64,000 bases of DNA from Actinophytocola oryzae (GTDB taxonomy: Bacteria > Actinomycetota > Actinomycetes > Mycobacteriales > Pseudonocardiaceae): positions 1-64,000 of the forward strand of contig NZ_SOCP01000031.1 of NCBI RefSeq assembly GCF_004364325.1, in the 5' to 3' direction. The first letter of the stretch is position 1, and each line of letters starts with the position of its first letter. Shown here piece by piece: positions 36,225-43,812 of this stretch. Made by a program: the position numbers and the translations under genes. Under the pieces are notes generated by a model, which was given only the letters and a program-made list of their open reading frames with translations, ran no database searches and was not told where the DNA came from.

Positions 36225-37346
36225 ATGACCTGGGTGCGGCCCATCACCCGAGGCTGGGTGGTCCGCGACGAGGTACCCGGCCCGGACGTCGACGAGTTCG
36301 CCGAGCCGGACCGGGTCGCCGCCGCGCTGGCCAGAAGCGGCTCGGCCAGGACACTGCTGGCGGTCCAGCACCCGCACCGCACCCCGGAAGCGTTGAAGGC
36401 AGGCAGAAGCCTGCTCGACTCCCTGCCCGCCGCCAGGAACACGTTGTCGGCACTGCTGCGCACAGCCTACCGCGAAGTGTCCACAGTGGTCGCTTTGTAC
36501 GAGGTGGACGGCCCGGACGGTGCCGCGTGCGGCGTCCTGTGTCTGGTGGACCCCACCGCGGTGGGCGCGGGACACGTGCAGCACAGCGAAGAGATCTACC
36601 CGGACGTGGTCCGGGAACGCGCTGCGGTGCTGGCCGGTCTCGGCTACGCGACGAGCGCGGCGTTGCTGGTCCCCGTCGGTGAGCGGGACGAGCTGACCGA
36701 GGAAGTCCGCGCACGCACGGGAGACCAGCGTCCCACGGTGTCCACAGTGGACTCCGGCGGCAGGCGTCACCGGCTGTGGCTGACGAGGGACACCTCGCTG
36801 CTGACGACGATCGAGGCGCACACGCTGATGGTGGCCGACGGCAACCACCGGGTCGCCGCGGCAGCCGCCGCGAACGTCACCATGCTGGCCCTCGTCACGG
36901 CGGGTCCCGGCCTACGCATCGGCGCGATCCACCGCGTGCTGACGAACACCGGCCTGACGGCGACGAACCTGGCGGAGGCGTGGCGGGCCGTCGGCCTGTC
37001 GGTGCGGGAGACCCCGGACGCGTTACCGCCTGCGGAGCCGGGCAGGGTGGTGGTCCGCTGCGCGACGACCACACTCGACGTGGCGCTGCCACCCGGTCTC
37101 GACCACGCCGTGGTGGAGGAGGTCCTGATCGCCCAGGCACTCGGCCTCGACCCGGCAGGCCCGCACGTCCACCCGCTCCCGGGAGGCCGCACCGCGCCGC
37201 CGGACACCGACGCGGTCATCGAACTGGCGCCGGTCCCGCTGGCCGCGGTACTGGCCGAACACGCCGCGGGCCGCCGCATGCCCCGCAAGAGCACCTACTT
37301 CACCCCGAAACCCCGCAGCGGCCTGCTACTGGCCGACCTGCACTGA
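36225..37346 (+). CDS. DUF1015 family protein
   Basis: 373 residues. MVADGNHRVAAA near residue 205 and the C-terminal block MPRKSTYFTPKPRSGLLL are the two signatures of DUF1015, a widespread family of unknown function often located near serine or phosphonate metabolism genes. It starts one base after the pseudouridine synthase stop. It opens the third accessory block and its last codons form part of a 20-bp inverted repeat shared with the convergent antiporter gene. Confidence 0.88.
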   Translation: MTWVRPITRGWVVRDEVPGPDVDEFAEPDRVAAALARSGSARTLLAVQHPHRTPEALKAGRSLLDSLPAARNTLSALLRTAYREVSTVVALYEVDGPDGAACGVLCLVDPTAVGAGHVQHSEEIYPDVVRERAAVLAGLGYATSAALLVPVGERDELTEEVRARTGDQRPTVSTVDSGGRRHRLWLTRDTSLLTTIEAHTLMVADGNHRVAAAAAANVTMLALVTAGPGLRIGAIHRVLTNTGLTATNLAEAWRAVGLSVRETPDALPPAEPGRVVVRCATTTLDVALPPGLDHAVVEEVLIAQALGLDPAGPHVHPLPGGRTAPPDTDAVIELAPVPLAAVLAEHAAGRRMPRKSTYFTPKPRSGLLLADLH

Positions 37347-37394
37347 AGGACGCCTTCGTAACGCTGGGCGTCAGGAAGGCGTCCTTCAGTGCAG
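37338..37394. repeat. Perfect 20-bp inverted repeat spanning two convergent stop codons
   Basis: The arm 37338-37357 (beginning CTGCACTGAAGGACG) is repeated inverted at 37375-37394 with a 17-base loop. Each arm includes the final Leu-His codons and the TGA of a gene: DUF1015 on the plus strand and the antiporter on the minus strand. The inner part GAAGGACGCCTTC is itself palindromic. The same 23-base sequence starts the array at 40523. It works as a bidirectional terminator in form, though without T tracts. Confidence 0.9.
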
Positions 37395-38564
37395 TCCCGG
37401 CCGGAGACGTGCTCGCACCAGGCGTGCCACCGGCTCCACGAAACGGGCGGCCAACGGCCCCAGGATCGCCATGATCAGCACGTAGGCCGTGGCCAGCGCG
37501 GCGAGACTGTCGTCCACCGCGCCCGCCGACACCGCCAGGCCCGCGATGACGATCGAGAACTCGCCTCTGGCCACCAACGCCGCACCCGCCCGTGCCCGGC
37601 CCATCGACGCGATGCCCTGCCGTTTCGCCGCCCACCACCCCGTCGCCAGCTTCGTGACCGCCGTGACCACCGCCAACCCCAACGCGATGGCCAGCACCGG
37701 CGGGATGGTCGACGGGTTCGTGTTCAGGCCGAAGACCACGAAGAACATGGCCGCGAACAGGTCACGCAAAGGCTCCAGCATGCGGGTCGCGTTCTCGGCC
37801 GTCGAACCGGAGATCGCGATGCCCAGCAGGAACGCGCCCACCGCCGCCGACACCTGGAGCTGCGACGCCACGCCCGCCACCAGCAGCGCGGCACCCAGCA
37901 CCCGCAGCAGGAACACCTCGGGATCCGGACTGTCCACAATGGCCGAGACGTACCGGCCAAACCTCAGCGCCAGCAGCAGCACCAGCGTCACGACGAGCAG
38001 CGAGATCCCGATCGCCGACAGCCCGCCCAGCAGTGTCGCGCCGGCCAGGACCGCCGTCAGGATCGGCAGGTACACGGCCATCGCCAGGTCCTCGAACACC
38101 AGGATCGACAGGACCACCGGTGTCTCACGGTTGCCGAGCCTGCCGAGGTCGCCGAGCACCTTCGCCACGATGCCCGACGACGAGATGTAGGTCACGCCCG
38201 CCATCGCCAGCGCGCCCACCGGCCCCCAGCCCAGCACCAACGCCACCGCCACGCCCGGCGTCGCGTTCAGCACGATGTCCACCACGCCCGCGAGCCACGA
38301 GCGCCGCAGCCCCGTCACCAGCTCCGCGGCCGAGTACTCCAGCCCGAGCAGGAGCAGCAGCAGGATCACACCGATCTCGCTGCCGATCGAGGCGAAACCC
38401 GTGATGCCCTCCAGCGGCACCAGGCCGCCGCTGCCGAACGCGAGGCCGCCGAGCAGGTAGAACGGGATGGGGGAGATGCCGATCTTCCACGCGAGCCTGC
38501 CGAGGATGCCCAGGCCGAAGAAGATCGCGCCGAGCTCGATCAGCGCGACGGTCGAGTCGTGCAC
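37386..38564 (-). CDS. CPA2 family cation/proton antiporter (KhtU-like)
   Basis: 392 residues, about 11-12 membrane helices. Typical monovalent cation:proton antiporter-2 pattern (ELGAIFFGLGILGRLAWKIG at the start, SGIVAKVL near residue 140, VFEDLAMAVYLPILT around 165 with the acidic ion-site residues). It lacks the long C-terminal NAD-binding tail of KefB/C. The gene 5 bases upstream encodes an RCK_C protein, so the pair resembles the KhtT-KhtU potassium efflux system. GTG start; no clear ribosome site. Confidence 0.88.
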   Translation of the reverse strand: MHDSTVALIELGAIFFGLGILGRLAWKIGISPIPFYLLGGLAFGSGGLVPLEGITGFASIGSEIGVILLLLLLGLEYSAAELVTGLRRSWLAGVVDIVLNATPGVAVALVLGWGPVGALAMAGVTYISSSGIVAKVLGDLGRLGNRETPVVLSILVFEDLAMAVYLPILTAVLAGATLLGGLSAIGISLLVVTLVLLLALRFGRYVSAIVDSPDPEVFLLRVLGAALLVAGVASQLQVSAAVGAFLLGIAISGSTAENATRMLEPLRDLFAAMFFVVFGLNTNPSTIPPVLAIALGLAVVTAVTKLATGWWAAKRQGIASMGRARAGAALVARGEFSIVIAGLAVSAGAVDDSLAALATAYVLIMAILGPLAARFVEPVARLVRARLRPGLH

Positions 38565-38569
38565 GTGGC

Positions 38570-39055
38570 CTACCCGCGTTCGAGCACGTCAGCGGCCTTC
38601 GAGAGTCCTTCCGACGTGCCGACGGTGATCAGCGCGTCGCCACCGCCGAGGGTGAAGTCCGGGCGTGGCGACGGGTGGACGGTGCCCGCGCGGACGACCG
38701 CCACCACGGACACGGCGGTACGGGTGCGTAACTGGGTGTCACCCAACGTGCGACCGTCGTACGGGGAGCCGTGCATCAGGGGAAGCTGCCTGGTGTGGAC
38801 GCCGGACAAGCCGTCGTTCTCCTCGCGGAGCTGGGCGACGAGCTGCGGCGCGCCGAGCAGGTTCGCGAGCGCGCCCGCCTCCTCGACGGTCAGCGGTATC
38901 GACGCCGTGCACGCGTCCGGGTCGTCCTCCCGCGAGACGATCAGCTCCTGGCGACCGTCCCGGTAGGTGATCACGCCGATCCGCCGCCCCGCGCGGGACA
39001 CGAAGTCATGGCGCGTACCGATCCCCGGCAGCGGCGTAACGTCGACATTCACCAC
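38570..39055 (-). CDS. RCK_C/TrkA-C domain regulatory subunit (KhtT-like)
   Basis: 161 residues. A short N-terminal domain (IGTRHDFVSRAGRRIGVITY) precedes a TrkA-C (RCK_C) domain: SPYDGRTLGDTQLRTRTAVS, VVRAGTVHPSPRPDFTLGGG, DALITVGTSEGL. In KhtT this domain binds a nucleotide and gates the antiporter. It is the first gene of the two-gene operon and shares an upstream region with the divergent TrpB2-like gene. Confidence 0.88.
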   Translation of the reverse strand: MVNVDVTPLPGIGTRHDFVSRAGRRIGVITYRDGRQELIVSREDDPDACTASIPLTVEEAGALANLLGAPQLVAQLREENDGLSGVHTRQLPLMHGSPYDGRTLGDTQLRTRTAVSVVAVVRAGTVHPSPRPDFTLGGGDALITVGTSEGLSKAADVLERG

Positions 39056-39148
39056 GCAAGGTTAACCTTCACGACCCCGTCTTTCTTCCCGGGCCGCTTG
39101 GCCATAGGTTGGGGCCGACCGTGTTCTCCGACGTCCGGGAGGCATCGC

Positions 39149-40507
39149 ATGGCGGGCCGCACCAAGTTCATCCTCGACGAGGCCGACATGCCGACGGCCT
39201 GGTACAACGTCGTGCCGGACCTGCCGGAGCCGCCTCCGCCGCCGCTGCACCCCGGCACGGGCGAGCCGGTCGGCCCGGACGACCTCGCGCCGCTGTTCCC
39301 GCAGGCGCTCATCGCGCAGGAAGTGAGCACGGAGCGTTACATCCCGATCCCGGACGAGGTACAGGAGGTGTACCGGTTGTGGCGTCCGTCGCCGCTGTTC
39401 CGGGCACACCGGCTGGAGAAGGCGCTCGGGACGCCCGCGCGGATCTACTACAAGTACGAGGGCGTGAGCCCGGTCGGCTCGCACAAGCCGAACACCGCGG
39501 TGCCGCAGGCCTTCTACAACGCGCAGGAGGGGGTCAGGCTGCTGACCACCGAGACCGGCGCGGGGCAGTGGGGGAGCGCGATCGCGTTCGCGTGTGCCCA
39601 GTTCGGGCTGGAGTGCGAGGTGTGGCAGGTCCGCGCGTCGTACGACCAGAAGCCGTACCGCAAGATCATGATGGAGACGTTCGGGGCGACCGTGCACCCG
39701 AGCCCGTCGGACCTGACGGAGGCGGGCCGGGCCATCCTGGCCGCGCACCCGGACTCGACGGGCAGCCTCGGGATCGCGATCAGCGAGGCCGTGGAGAAGG
39801 CGGCGGCCAACCCGGACGCCCGGTACGCGCTGGGCAGCGTGCTCAACCACGTGCTGCTGCACCAGACGGTCATCGGCGAGGAGGCCATCAAGCAGTTCGA
39901 GATGGCCGGCGACAGCCCGGACGTGATCGTCGGCTGCACCGGCGGCGGCTCGAACTTCGGCGGGTTGGTGTTCCCGTTCCTGCGGGAGAAGCTCGCGGGC
40001 AGGATCTCGCCGACGATCCGGGCGGTGGAGCCCGCCGCGTGCCCGTCGCTGACGCGGGGCAAGTACGCCTACGACTTCGGCGACACCGCCGGGTTGACGC
40101 CGCTGCTGAAGATGCACACGCTGGGCCACGACTTCATCCCGGACCCGATCCACGCCGGTGGCCTGCGCTACCACGGGATGTCGCCGCTGCTGTCCCACAT
40201 CGTCGAACTGGGCCTCGTGGACGCGGTCGCGATCGGCCAGAACGAGTGCTTCGCGGCGGGTGTGCGGTTCGCGAGGTCCGAGGGCATCATCCCGGCTCCC
40301 GAGCCGACGCACGCGCTGGCGGAGTGTGTGCGGGAGGCGTTGCGCTGCAAGGAGACCGGCGAGGAGAAGGTGATCCTGACCGCGCTGTGCGGGCACGCCC
40401 ACCTCGACCTGCCCGCCTATGCGAGCTACCTGGCAGGCGACATGGTCGACCGCGAACTGACCGACGAGGACCTGGTCGCCGCCTTCGACACCATCCCGAC
40501 CCGGTAA
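39149..40507 (+). CDS. TrpB2-type tryptophan synthase beta-like PLP enzyme
   Basis: 452 residues. The PLP Lys lies in SPVGSHKPNTA (about residue 112), the form SHKPN being typical of TrpB2 rather than the SHKIN of TrpB1; TTETGAGQWG follows, and the phosphate loop is GCTGGGSNFGG. There is no trpA or trpB1 nearby. TrpB2 enzymes make tryptophan from indole plus serine. It sits next to a tryptophan catabolic locus, which may be chance. ATG 39149 behind GGGAGG. Confidence 0.92.
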   Translation: MAGRTKFILDEADMPTAWYNVVPDLPEPPPPPLHPGTGEPVGPDDLAPLFPQALIAQEVSTERYIPIPDEVQEVYRLWRPSPLFRAHRLEKALGTPARIYYKYEGVSPVGSHKPNTAVPQAFYNAQEGVRLLTTETGAGQWGSAIAFACAQFGLECEVWQVRASYDQKPYRKIMMETFGATVHPSPSDLTEAGRAILAAHPDSTGSLGIAISEAVEKAAANPDARYALGSVLNHVLLHQTVIGEEAIKQFEMAGDSPDVIVGCTGGGSNFGGLVFPFLREKLAGRISPTIRAVEPAACPSLTRGKYAYDFGDTAGLTPLLKMHTLGHDFIPDPIHAGGLRYHGMSPLLSHIVELGLVDAVAIGQNECFAAGVRFARSEGIIPAPEPTHALAECVREALRCKETGEEKVILTALCGHAHLDLPAYASYLAGDMVDRELTDEDLVAAFDTIPTR

Positions 40508-40522
40508 CCCCCGACCCACCGC

Positions 40523-40794
40523 ACTGAAGGACGCCTTCGTAACACTCGGCCGTACTGAAGGGCGCCTTCGTAACGTCCGGTGTACTGAAGGACGCCTTCG
40601 TAACGCTCGGCCGTACTGAAGGGCGCCTTCGTAACGTCCGGTGTTCTGATGGGCGCCTTCGTAACGTCCGGTGTTCTGATGGGCGCCTTCGTAACGTCCG
40701 GTGTTCTGATGGGCGCCTTCGTAACGTCCGGCGCACTGATGGGCGCCTTCGTATCGCTGACCGTACTGAAGGAGTCCTTCGTGGCGTTGGGCCC
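40523..40794. repeat. Nine-unit tandem array of 30-31-bp palindromic repeats
   Basis: Units start at 40523, 40554, 40584, 40615, 40645, 40675, 40705, 40735 and 40765. The consensus begins ACTGAAGGGCGCCTTCGTAA and ends CGTCCGGTGT; the core GAAGG-RCG-CCTTC is a small palindrome, degenerate in units 5-8 (GATGG). There are no spacers, so this is a minisatellite-like array, located exactly between the convergent TrpB2 and acyl-CoA dehydrogenase genes. Related to the inverted repeat at 37338-37394. Confidence 0.95.
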
Positions 40795-41901
40795 TCAGCG
40801 GTAGAGGTAGCGGGCGATGATCTCGCGCTGGATCTCGCTCGCTCCCTCGTAGATCCGGGGCGCACGCACCTCCCGGTACAGGTGTTCGAGCAGGTGGCCC
40901 TGCTCCAGGGCACGGGCACCGTGCACCTGGACGGCCACGTCCACCGCCTGCTGGGCGGCCTCCGTCGCGAACAGCTTCGCCATCGCCGAGAGGTGGCCGG
41001 TGCGTTCGGCACCAGAGTCGTACGCGGCCGCAGCGTCGTGGATCAGCAGCCGGGCCGCCTGCAGCCGGGTGGCCACGTCCGCCAGCTGGTGCGACACCGC
41101 CTGGAACTTGCTCAGCGGTCGCCCGAACGCCAGGCGGTTCGACGTGTGGGCCACCGCGGCATCCAGCGCCGCCTGACCCATACCCAGCGCGAACGCCCCG
41201 ACACTCGGCCGGAACATGTCCAGCGTGCGCATCGCCACGCGCCAGCCGCCGTCCACCTCACCGAGCACCGCCTCGGCGGGCACCAGCACGTCGTCGAACG
41301 TCAGGGTGCCGATCGGGTGCGGGGAGACCAGCCGCTGTGGCGTTCCCGACAGACCGGTCGCCCGGCCGGGGACGACGAACGCCGTGATGCCCCGGACGCC
41401 GTTGTCGCTGGTGCGGGCGAACACCGAGTACACGTCCGCGTTCGGGGCGTTCGAGATGAACACCTTCTCGCCGTTCAACCGGAACCCGTCGCCGTCCCTG
41501 GTCGCCGACAGCGCGAGCGACGCGGCGTCCGAGCCGGCCGACGGCTCGGTCAGCGCGAACCCGACCGCCGCCTTTCCCGCCGTGATACGGGGAAGCCACT
41601 CGTCCACTGTGGACTTACGGCCGGCCATCAGGATCGGGTACGTGCCAAGACCCTGCAGTGCGAACGCGGTCTCCGCCTCCGTGCAGTGACGCGCGAGTGC
41701 CTCACGGACCAGGCACAGGTCCATCGCCGAGGTCTCCGGGAACAACCGTCCCAGAAGGCCGTGTTCGGCCAACGCGCTCAGCAGCGGACGGTTGATCGCA
41801 CCGGGCGTGCCACGCTCGGCGATCGGCGGCAACGTCGCCGCCACCTTCTCCGTGTGGTCGCGTAACTCCCGCTGCTCCGGGGTCAGATGGGTGTAGGTCA
41901 T
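40795..41901 (-). CDS. Acyl-CoA dehydrogenase family protein
   Basis: 368 residues. AVGFALTEPSAGSDAASLAL (FAD/substrate loop), GTLTFDDVLVP, and the C-terminal region RIYEGASEIQREIIARYLYR with YEGASEI at the usual place. In this operon it probably desaturates or re-aromatises a cyclic or ring-opened CoA ester formed from anthranilyl-CoA; the exact step is unknown. Last gene of the eight-gene operon; ATGA overlap with the RidA gene; ends at the repeat array. Confidence 0.88.
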   Translation of the reverse strand: MTYTHLTPEQRELRDHTEKVAATLPPIAERGTPGAINRPLLSALAEHGLLGRLFPETSAMDLCLVREALARHCTEAETAFALQGLGTYPILMAGRKSTVDEWLPRITAGKAAVGFALTEPSAGSDAASLALSATRDGDGFRLNGEKVFISNAPNADVYSVFARTSDNGVRGITAFVVPGRATGLSGTPQRLVSPHPIGTLTFDDVLVPAEAVLGEVDGGWRVAMRTLDMFRPSVGAFALGMGQAALDAAVAHTSNRLAFGRPLSKFQAVSHQLADVATRLQAARLLIHDAAAAYDSGAERTGHLSAMAKLFATEAAQQAVDVAVQVHGARALEQGHLLEHLYREVRAPRIYEGASEIQREIIARYLYR

Positions 41902-42302
41902 GTGGGGATCATCGCCGTGCCGAGAAGTTCCACCTTCGCGGCCTCGTCGAACAGTTCCGCGACGCCCAGCAGCGCGACCGCCGGGTAGTGGCGGCCGAAG
42001 TGCTTGCGCCACACCGGTCCCAGCTCACGCAGCGACTCGCGGTACTCGGCTACGGCCGTCGTGTAGATGATCAGTGACACCAGGTGCGACGGGTTCGCAC
42101 CCGCCGCGTCGAGCGCCGCGACCACGTTACCTGCCGCCACGTCGAACTGCTCGACGAGCGAGGTGCCCACGATGGCGCCGTCCGCACCCTGGGCCGTCTG
42201 ACCACCCAGGTGAACCGTGCGACCCGGGGCGGCCACCACGGCGTGCGCGAAACCCACCGGCGCGGCGAGGCCCGGGGCGGTGACGATCTCGTGCGGGGTC
42301 AT
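41898..42302 (-). CDS. RidA family enamine/imine deaminase
   Basis: 134 residues. YjgF/YER057c/UK114 fold: VHLGGQTAQGADG, SLVEQFDVAAGNVVAALDAAG, and the C-terminal HYPAVALLGVAELFDEAAKVE. RidA proteins hydrolyse reactive enamines to ketones and ammonia. In this operon the product of the monooxygenase/reductase step on 2-aminobenzoyl-CoA is expected to be an enamine, so a dedicated deaminase fits well (inference). Overlaps both neighbours by ATGA. Confidence 0.9.
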   Translation of the reverse strand: MTPHEIVTAPGLAAPVGFAHAVVAAPGRTVHLGGQTAQGADGAIVGTSLVEQFDVAAGNVVAALDAAGANPSHLVSLIIYTTAVAEYRESLRELGPVWRKHFGRHYPAVALLGVAELFDEAAKVELLGTAMIPT

Positions 42303-43126
42303 CGTCCCGTCCACTCCGGACGCCGCCCGGCCGACCACGCCGCGTAGAACTCCGCGTGGTCGTCGCTTTTCATGAGCAGTGCCTGCGTCATCGCTTCCAG
42401 CTCGATGCTGCTGCCCAGGTCCATGTCCAGCTCCCGGGTCAGCAACACCTTCGTCGTCGAGTAAGCCAGCGCGGGCCCGCTCGCCAGCCGGGCCGCGAGC
42501 GCACCCGCCTTCGACGCCAGTTCCGCGTCCGGGGCGACCTCCGTGGCCAGGCCGATCGCCTCCGCGCGCTTCGCGTCCAGCCTGTCACCCAGGATCAGCA
42601 ACTCCGTGGCCCGGCCCAGACCCACCAGGCGCGGCAACAGGTACGCAGAGCCCATGTCCGCGCCTGCCAGTCCTACCTTGGTGAACAGGAACGCGAACGT
42701 GGCCGACTCGGCCAGCAGCCGGAAGTCGCTCGCCAGCGCGATCACCGAGCCCGCACCTGCCGCGACACCGTTCACGGCGGCGATCACCGGCAGCGGGCAC
42801 TCGCGGAGCGCCTTCACCACCGCACCGGTCATGCGCGTGAACTCCAGCAGCTCGGCGGGGCGCATCTTCCGCAGCTCGCCGATGATCTCCTCGACGTCGC
42901 CGCCGGAGCAGAAACCCCGGCCCTCGCCGGTGATGACGACTACCCGGGCGTCGCCCCGGTGAGGCAGCTCGGCCAGCAGGTCCCGCAGGTCCGCGTAGAC
43001 GTCGAAGGTCAACGCGTTCAGCTTGTCCGGGCGGTTCAGGGTGACGGTCGCGACCCCGTCGGTGACCGTCAGGTCGAAGTGTCGCCAGTCCTCGGTGAGA
43101 CGGGCCGACGCGCGGAACGGACTCAT
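42299..43126 (-). CDS. Enoyl-CoA hydratase/isomerase family protein
   Basis: 275 residues. Crotonase fold: VTLNRPDKLNALTF, oxyanion-hole block GEGRGFCSGGDVEEI (about 67-81), and AAVNGVAAGAGSVIALASDF (about 117-136). The Glu of EIIG and the region AFLFTKVGLAGADMGSAYLL would form the active site. It may hydrate or hydrolytically open the non-aromatic ring CoA ester. ATGA overlap with the SDR upstream. Confidence 0.9.
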   Translation of the reverse strand: MSPFRASARLTEDWRHFDLTVTDGVATVTLNRPDKLNALTFDVYADLRDLLAELPHRGDARVVVITGEGRGFCSGGDVEEIIGELRKMRPAELLEFTRMTGAVVKALRECPLPVIAAVNGVAAGAGSVIALASDFRLLAESATFAFLFTKVGLAGADMGSAYLLPRLVGLGRATELLILGDRLDAKRAEAIGLATEVAPDAELASKAGALAARLASGPALAYSTTKVLLTRELDMDLGSSIELEAMTQALLMKSDDHAEFYAAWSAGRRPEWTGR

Positions 43127-43812
43127 GCCTGTACTCCTCCTCCGTCCAGCACTATCGTCTGGCCGTTGACGGCCGCGGCCTCCCGCGCGGCGAGGAACAC
43201 CACCGCGAACGCTACCTCGTCCGGTTCCAGGAGCCTGCCCAGCGGGGACATGCGTGCTATCACGCGTTCACTGTCCTCAGTGGATCGGCCGGTGGTCTCG
43301 GCGACGCGGTTGATCGTCGCCGTGGTCATGTCGGTGCGGACGAACGTCGGGCACACCGCGTTCGCGGTCACGCCGGTGCCGGTGACCTCCGCCGCGACCG
43401 CCCGCGTGAGGCCGACCGCCGCGTGTTTCGACGCCGAGTAGGCCGCCGTGTAACGCTGACCGGTCCGGCCCGCGGTCGAGGCCACCGTCACGATCCTGCC
43501 GTGGTCGCGGGCCAGCATGCCGGGCAGCACCGCCCGCGTGCACAGGAACGCGCCGGTGGCGTTGACGTCGAACTGGGTGTGCCAGTCGGCCAGCGAGGTC
43601 TTCGCCAGTGGGGCGCTCGACGAGACACCCGCGTTGTTGACCAGCACGTCGACCTCGCCCAGCCTGTCGAACACCTCGGCGACCGCGGCCTCGTCGGTGA
43701 TGTCGCAGTCGGCGCGGCCCAACACCACGACCCGGTCGCCGAGGTCGGTGAAACGTCTGGCCACCGCGGCCCCGATGCCACGCGTGCCGCCGGTGACCAC
43801 GACCAGCCTCAT
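43123..43812 (-). CDS. SDR family oxidoreductase (3-hydroxyacyl-CoA dehydrogenase-like)
   Basis: 229 residues. TGGTRGIG cofactor motif at residues 7-14, DVLVNNAGVSS, catalytic Ser in TVASTAGRTG and YSASKHAAVGLT with Tyr-Lys. Ends NGQTIVLDGGG. Probably oxidises the hydroxy-CoA made by the enoyl-CoA hydratase in the anthranilyl-CoA pathway. Overlaps the ligase gene by ATGA. Confidence 0.9.
   Translation of the reverse strand: MRLVVVTGGTRGIGAAVARRFTDLGDRVVVLGRADCDITDEAAVAEVFDRLGEVDVLVNNAGVSSSAPLAKTSLADWHTQFDVNATGAFLCTRAVLPGMLARDHGRIVTVASTAGRTGQRYTAAYSASKHAAVGLTRAVAAEVTGTGVTANAVCPTFVRTDMTTATINRVAETTGRSTEDSERVIARMSPLGRLLEPDEVAFAVVFLAAREAAAVNGQTIVLDGGGVQA

Noticed and set aside
39149..40507. Housekeeping trpB
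   Set aside because: The SHKPN motif, N-terminal extension and lack of trpA indicate TrpB2.
40523..40794. CRISPR array
   Set aside because: The 30-bp units repeat without unique spacers, have imperfect copies, and no cas genes are near; it is a minisatellite of palindromic units.
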